In this document: positions 59,475 through 64,000 of the stretch, in pieces
How the letters are laid out: each line of letters begins with the position of its first letter
Position numbering within the stretch: position 1 is the first letter of the stretch
Virus record (IMG/VR): IMGVR_UViG_3300009314_000007
Coordinates: 43,337 to 107,336 of that record
Length of the DNA: 64,000 bases
Direction: 5' to 3' (one strand)
Source: a virus
The notes under the pieces: generated by a model
The model's database searches: none
Told to the model about the DNA's origin: nothing
Seen by the model: only the letters and a program-made list of their open reading frames with translations
Position numbers and translations under genes: made by a program

Positions 59475-59570
59475 ATGAAACCTTTCTCGCCATTTCCGGC
59501 TTGCCCGGCAGCTCGCTGCTGCCGCTCCCCCCGCTCCCCACTGACGTGGAGGTGTACTCATGCCCGCTAA
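59475..59570 (+). CDS. Possible very small ORF in 210-base gap
   Basis: 31 codons, MKPFSPFPACPAARCCRSPR start, with AGGAG nine bases upstream, overlapping the next gene by 11 bases. The rest of the gap 59350-59559 shows only a short GGCAGC/GCTGCC hairpin (59507-59523) and a TTGACA at 59384 without a convincing -10. Coding status is doubtful. Confidence 0.2.
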   Translation: MKPFSPFPACPAARCCRSPRSPLTWRCTHAR

Positions 59571-60963
59571 ATCCAAGAAGCAGCAAAGGTTCATGGGGAT
59601 GGTCCATGCGACCCAGAAAGGCGAGATCGAGGCGCCGTCGAAAGAGGTGGCCGAGGTCGCTAAAAGCATCTCACCCACTGCCGCAACCGAGTTTGCGGAG
59701 ACCAAACACAAGGGATTACCAGAAAAGAAGGAGAAGGAAGCCATGCGTAAGAACGCACTGGGCATCTTCGGTTCGATGCAGGCAAAGAGACTGGCCAACC
59801 CGGCCAATGCCACCAAGGCGAGGGGCGCCCTCCCCGGGAACTCCGGACAATTGTCCAATGTTCAGGGGAGAACCGAGTTGGGGCAGGAGTCGCAGATGAC
59901 TCAGCGGGGCAGAACGATGTCCCCCATGGCCGCCAGGGGTAAGTTCGCTTGCTACGTCCGTTTCTTGGCCGATAAGGCCGAGAAGGCGGAGAAAAAGGCG
60001 GCGAGCGAGTGCGGTGCTCCCAAGGGCAAGGCAAAGAAGAAGCACAAGACGGCCGGTGCTCCCGCCAGCTACTACAGGGCGTCGGACAAGACCCTGTCGT
60101 CACCCGGGGCGAACAGGCTGGTGAAGCTGGCCGAGCAGCTCGAAGGCGGAGCCACATTCCAGCATGCGATCACCGAGGTGTACGGTGACAAACCCCTGGC
60201 CTACCGCACCAAGATCGCCAAGGGCCTGTTCAAGGGATTCCACAAGCGGCTGAAGCAGGCCTACGGCGAGGCGTCTGTGTTGGGAGCGACCCGCCATCCC
60301 TCCGGTGCGCTCAGTTCCGGCACTGGCACGACATCCGTGACGATGCCGGTGGGTTCGGGCATGGCCCAGGCTCCGCCGATGACTGGTACGAAGGCGGCAG
60401 AGCAGGAAAAGGAGGCCGGACCGGCGGGAGCACTGGGCGGGCTCGCTTCAGGTGCGAAGTCGATGATGGGGCTGCCCGCAGCGCCGTCCGTGGGAGCAGC
60501 CCCGGCCCCCGAGCGGGCTCTGCGTGGGCAGAGTTTGGGCCGCATGGCGGCGAGGATGGGAAACATGCCGTCGATGCCGGGCAGTGTCTTGGGTGCCGTG
60601 CCGCCGAAGCCGGTACCGTTTTCCGCTCCGCCGTCGCCTCCCCCGGGCACCGGGCAGCCCCCGGGCCAGACGAGCGCCGTGCCGGGCTACCAACCGCCGA
60701 CCGGCCCGCCCAATCGAGAACCCGGGATGGGACTGGGTACGCCTCCGTGGCAACAGCCCACACCGGCACCGCCACAGCCCGGGCCAGGGCCCGGAGCCGT
60801 TGCGCCCCAGCCGCCCATGCGGAGTGTGCTGAGCAAGGTCACCACGCCGGGACCGGCAGCCCTGGCTCAGCAACCCGTTCCCGACCCGTCAATGAACGCT
60901 GCCGGACCGCCCATGTCACCGATGCAGGCCGATCCCAGTCAAATGGAAATGCAGGAGCAGTAG
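59560..60963 (+). CDS. DUF3008-like N-terminus, Pro/Gly-rich structural-type protein
   Basis: 467 residues behind GGAGGT. MPAKSKKQQRFMGMVHATQKGE...KSISPTAATEFAETKHKGLP (1-55) matches the small DUF3008 domain. A basic middle (KGLFKGFHKRLKQAYG) is followed by about 200 Pro/Gly/Met-rich residues. Style matches virion-associated proteins of this phage; probable structural protein. Confidence 0.6.
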   Translation: MPAKSKKQQRFMGMVHATQKGEIEAPSKEVAEVAKSISPTAATEFAETKHKGLPEKKEKEAMRKNALGIFGSMQAKRLANPANATKARGALPGNSGQLSNVQGRTELGQESQMTQRGRTMSPMAARGKFACYVRFLADKAEKAEKKAASECGAPKGKAKKKHKTAGAPASYYRASDKTLSSPGANRLVKLAEQLEGGATFQHAITEVYGDKPLAYRTKIAKGLFKGFHKRLKQAYGEASVLGATRHPSGALSSGTGTTSVTMPVGSGMAQAPPMTGTKAAEQEKEAGPAGALGGLASGAKSMMGLPAAPSVGAAPAPERALRGQSLGRMAARMGNMPSMPGSVLGAVPPKPVPFSAPPSPPPGTGQPPGQTSAVPGYQPPTGPPNREPGMGLGTPPWQQPTPAPPQPGPGPGAVAPQPPMRSVLSKVTTPGPAALAQQPVPDPSMNAAGPPMSPMQADPSQMEMQEQ

Positions 60964-60969
60964 AAAACC

Positions 60970-63900
60970 ATGTCGAGACTATTAGGAGGAATGGGCTCTC
61001 CCCTCGGAACACCCGGGATGGGGTCAGCGGCCGTCACAGGGCAGGCGGCGGGCTCACCCGCTGCTGGCGTCAATGGCCAACAGGCTGCGGGGCCGGGACA
61101 GGGCGGAGCAGCCACCGCCGAGAACGTGCAGGCTGAGTTGCCGCAGGCTCAGCAGGCCGCCGGGATGGCTGCTCCACCCGCAGCCCCGCTTCCGCCCCCG
61201 GCGCCGGGTGCGGCGAACCAGATGGACCCCAGTCAGTTGGCACCGCCAGCCCAGGGAGGGACGCCGGGGTTCACGGCCAACAGTCAGGGCATGCAGGTCT
61301 ACCCTCCTGGCCAGGGACCCGTGACCGAGCAGGTGCTTCCACAGCACATGATGGGGCCGATTACGCCCCAATCGCCTCTGAAAATGGGGTCTGGATTGGT
61401 GTCCGAGGGGTCTGTGGAGTCCGGGAGGGCCTCGAAACGCTCCGCGGGTCGTCCGGGACGGTTTGGGTCTCGGAAGGCCGCTCACGGGCTTGTCCGGGAT
61501 CGTCAGACCCTATTGCGGCTTGAAGATGGTCTGTTTGTGACCGCCATGGAGGATAAAATGGCCAAAACGTGTCAAGATAGGCAAGATGGGCCTCGAATAA
61601 GCTCGAAATTCGCTTTTTCCGGGGCCACTCGACCCCCTGCCCTACCCGATGTAACCGATTCGCCAGCTTTCGAGATGAGCCTCCTCCCGTATGGCCGAGA
61701 AAAGGCCGCAGTGATCGTCCCCCTGGCCCTCGGAGGAGCCGCAGGAGGCACGTTGGGAGCCGCCACAGCTCCATCTGGCTCCAGGTTCGAGGGAGCGGGC
61801 AGGGGCATGACGGTGGGCGCAGGAACCGTGGGCGGGATGTACGGCGGGAGCGCTCTGGGCAAGGTCCTGGGCCGGATGGCTGCGCAGGGTCTGCGCATGG
61901 ACCCGGCCACCGCGGCTCGGCTTGGTGAGCTGATCGGAGCGACCGGCGGCGGCATCGCCGGGTTCAAGGGGACACGGGCTCTGACCAAGGACAAGGATGA
62001 CGAGAAGCGGGCCTGGGTTGCTGGTGTGTTGGGACTGCTGGCGGCACATCCCGTGACGTTCGAGAAGGAGGCCAAGGAAGCGGCTATCGGCAGCCACGGC
62101 GTGCCCCTGGTGTCCACCAGCCCAGCGATGCAGAGGTCCACGGCCGGTGAGGGAGACATCAGCGGATTGAAGGTCGCTCCGTGGTCGGTCAACGGCGCCG
62201 ATGCCTGGAAGGGCATTGCTCAGCATCAGCCGAGCGGCGGCGGGAAGGGCCAGACCGCATTCGGCGGTGTCATGGCTCCGCAGGTCGAAAGAGACAATCC
62301 CCCCGTGAAGGGGTATAAGTCAGCCGCGCAGCTTCGTGCAGTGGCAGTCACTCTGCCCGAGGGCAAGTATCGGCAGGACATGGTCAAGATCGCCGCCCTG
62401 GTCGAGAGCGGAGAAGACCTGGCGATGGCTTTGCACGATGTGAAGGGCATCGACCACAAGCACGCCGCCTACCAGGCTCATATCTGGAGGGAGCGTCTTA
62501 GCAACTTGAGGGCTCGGCGAGATCCGGACGGGATCAGCGAGCAGCCGTTCGACAAGCAGGCCAAGGTGCATCCGTTCCGTCCGCTCAACGAAGATCCCGA
62601 GTTCCAGGCCGATCCGGACTACCGGGCGTACGCCGAGTACGTGTTGAGCCGGAAGAAGAAGGCCGAACTGGGAGATCGAGCCAGCGACTTCGCCACCAAG
62701 GTGATCGAGGGCGGCAAGGGCCTGGTCCAGAAAGCCGTAAAGCATCCGGCAGCCAAGTACGGACTTCCCGTAGCAGGCGCCGCGGCGGGTCTGGGCATCA
62801 ACGAGCTACTCCGGACGCTGGCGGAGAAGAAGACCCGGCGGGAGACCGACCCGGACCAGGTCACTGGCGACCGCTGGCTCTGGGGTGGAGCTGGTGCTGC
62901 GCTGGGTGCGGCGCCGTTGGTTGCTCCGTATGTCACGCAGGGCTTAGATAAGCTCAAGACGGCCGAAAGCAATAACGTTAGTGTCATCCCGGACGCCGAG
63001 TTCGACAAAATGTCCAGTTTCTGTCTGGCGTTTGTCAAGCGGGCCGAGCAAGAGGGCTGGGACGACGAGACCATCGTCAAGGCAGCCGTCGTAGCGTCGG
63101 AGTTCGACGAGATCGTGGCCGAGGAACTGGAGCCGCTCACCAAGTTCGCGAGGGGCGGGCTGTTGAGAGGTATCGGAAGTGGCGTCCAGAAGTTCTTGTT
63201 CCGCGGTGGTGGCGGTCGAGCGGTGACTGGAGCCACGAGCAGTCGAGGCGCCAAGCCGTTGGCCAGCATGCTGAGTCGGCAGACGGCACAGCAGGGCACG
63301 TCGATGACGAAGCTCCCCTCGATCCTCAAGGGCACGGCGCCGGGTGCGGCCACGATGGGCGGCAAAGCAAAGCAGACCGCCAACGTGTTGTGGAACAACC
63401 CGGTCACCTCCGCAGTGGCTCGACCAGCGGCCGGATACGTCGGCGGGCAGACCGCGGCGAGAGGGGCCAACGTGCTGGGTGCCGATATTGATCCCCACCG
63501 TGCGGGCTTGGTTGGCGCGGCGGGCATGGGTGCGACCACGCCGCTGGCCCGAGCGAGCTTCCGAAGGGGAGCACATATCGCTCGACCGGTAACGCAAGCG
63601 TACGGGAATCTTCGCACACCGTTCCAGGGTGCCGCCGAAGGCTATGCTCTCGGTCACGGGCTGCGAGCGGCGACGGGCGACGAGAGTATCGACCCCACGC
63701 GGTGGGCAATGGGTGGTGCGATGGCGAGACCCGCAATGAGCTGGGCCGGGCCGAGAATGAAGGGCCTGATACCCACTCGGCTTCGAGAACGCATGGCCAC
63801 GTCGCAGTCCGGTCGATACTTGCAAGGCAAGCTGAGACCGAATGCTCCGTTCGCTAGTATCCGCAATCTCATTGGCAAGCGAGTTGGACAAGTGGGCGGC

Positions 63901-64000
63901 GTTGCAGCGCCACTTGTCGGGGGTGCTGCCGTGTACGGCGGAGCGGATGCGGCGGTCGGTGCCGGGATGGATGCTGGGAACCAAGTGATAGATCGCACCG
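60970..64000 (+). CDS. Very large Gly/Ala-rich protein, truncated by window end
   Basis: Open from ATG 60970 to the last base (more than 1010 residues, no stop). No good ribosome site upstream; the start may be translationally coupled or lie at a later ATG. The first 130 residues are Pro/Gln/Ala-rich; repeated Gly/Ala hydrophobic segments follow (ALGGAAGGTLGAAT about 258, GAGTVGGMYGGSALG about 288, and further ones near 600 and 800), typical of virion ejection or internal proteins with membrane-active helices. A palindrome copy encodes S-N-N-V-S-V near codon 669. Bases 61380-61670 have unusual composition. Confidence 0.6.
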   Translation, partial: MSRLLGGMGSPLGTPGMGSAAVTGQAAGSPAAGVNGQQAAGPGQGGAATAENVQAELPQAQQAAGMAAPPAAPLPPPAPGAANQMDPSQLAPPAQGGTPGFTANSQGMQVYPPGQGPVTEQVLPQHMMGPITPQSPLKMGSGLVSEGSVESGRASKRSAGRPGRFGSRKAAHGLVRDRQTLLRLEDGLFVTAMEDKMAKTCQDRQDGPRISSKFAFSGATRPPALPDVTDSPAFEMSLLPYGREKAAVIVPLALGGAAGGTLGAATAPSGSRFEGAGRGMTVGAGTVGGMYGGSALGKVLGRMAAQGLRMDPATAARLGELIGATGGGIAGFKGTRALTKDKDDEKRAWVAGVLGLLAAHPVTFEKEAKEAAIGSHGVPLVSTSPAMQRSTAGEGDISGLKVAPWSVNGADAWKGIAQHQPSGGGKGQTAFGGVMAPQVERDNPPVKGYKSAAQLRAVAVTLPEGKYRQDMVKIAALVESGEDLAMALHDVKGIDHKHAAYQAHIWRERLSNLRARRDPDGISEQPFDKQAKVHPFRPLNEDPEFQADPDYRAYAEYVLSRKKKAELGDRASDFATKVIEGGKGLVQKAVKHPAAKYGLPVAGAAAGLGINELLRTLAEKKTRRETDPDQVTGDRWLWGGAGAALGAAPLVAPYVTQGLDKLKTAESNNVSVIPDAEFDKMSSFCLAFVKRAEQEGWDDETIVKAAVVASEFDEIVAEELEPLTKFARGGLLRGIGSGVQKFLFRGGGGRAVTGATSSRGAKPLASMLSRQTAQQGTSMTKLPSILKGTAPGAATMGGKAKQTANVLWNNPVTSAVARPAAGYVGGQTAARGANVLGADIDPHRAGLVGAAGMGATTPLARASFRRGAHIARPVTQAYGNLRTPFQGAAEGYALGHGLRAATGDESIDPTRWAMGGAMARPAMSWAGPRMKGLIPTRLRERMATSQSGRYLQGKLRPNAPFASIRNLIGKRVGQVGGVAAPLVGGAAVYGGADAAVGAGMDAGNQVIDRT
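62969..62984. repeat. Dispersed palindrome, copy 7
   Basis: GCAATAACGTTAGTGT: the central TAACGTTA palindrome is intact and the flanks match the consensus at most positions. Inside the large gene at 60970, in the same codon phase as copies 2 and 3 (N-N-V). Confidence 0.65.

Overview
The window looks like a contiguous 64 kb stretch of a large tailed double-stranded DNA phage (Caudoviricetes), either a virion genome or an integrated copy. All roughly 80 supported genes lie on the + strand. They are tightly packed, often with ATGA, GTGA or TTGA overlaps, and most have Shine-Dalgarno sites of the AGGAGG type. No tRNA, rRNA, CRISPR array or insertion sequence was found. Terminase, major capsid and tail genes are not recognisable here, so this is only part of a genome. 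The DNA is GC-rich. The host cannot be fixed from sequence alone; a GC-rich Gram-negative is compatible, and one secreted-type methyltransferase looks host-derived.

Layout: 1-3.4 kb holds an HNH endonuclease, a probable PD-(D/E)XK nuclease and small zinc-binding or unknown proteins. 3.4-24.4 kb is the replication and recombination block: SbcD/Mre11-like nuclease, SbcC/Rad50-like ATPase, UvsW/XPB-like SF2 helicase, DnaB-like helicase, DnaG-like primase, a family A DNA polymerase fused to a uracil-DNA-glycosylase-like domain, a protein with a long acidic repeat and a lysine-rich tail, a RecA-like recombinase with an altered P-loop, a DUF932-like protein and a ParB/DUF1016-like protein with a histone-like lysine tail. 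24.4-40.7 kb is accessory: glycosyltransferase, HNH endonuclease, Nudix-like protein, DnaQ-like exonuclease, RuvC-like resolvase with an inserted zinc domain, a CxxCC metal-binding protein, a sigma-region-4 factor, a DNA methyltransferase and many unknowns.

40.7-64 kb is the virion-related half: a structured leader, a large unknown protein, a Pro/Ala-rich protein, a papain-like NlpC/P60-type protein and the portal protein. A three-gene glycosyltransferase cassette with a DUF6165-like protein follows, then a tubulin/FtsZ-family GTPase, two paralogous HNH-type endonuclease genes, small metal-binding proteins, a methyltransferase with a signal peptide and a very large Gly/Ala-rich protein that runs off the end of the window.

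The most interesting signal cuts across genes. A 14-16 bp palindrome, consensus CCAMTAACGTTAKTGG, occurs seven times, spaced 7-12.5 kb apart (mean about 10 kb), both between and inside genes. The phage also encodes a ParB-like protein and a tubulin homologue. These two, together with the RecA-like and acidic-repeat proteins, carry the same KKKVVKKKVV-type basic tail. This could be an undescribed phage DNA organisation, partition or silencing system built from dispersed sites, a DNA-binding protein and a cytomotive filament.
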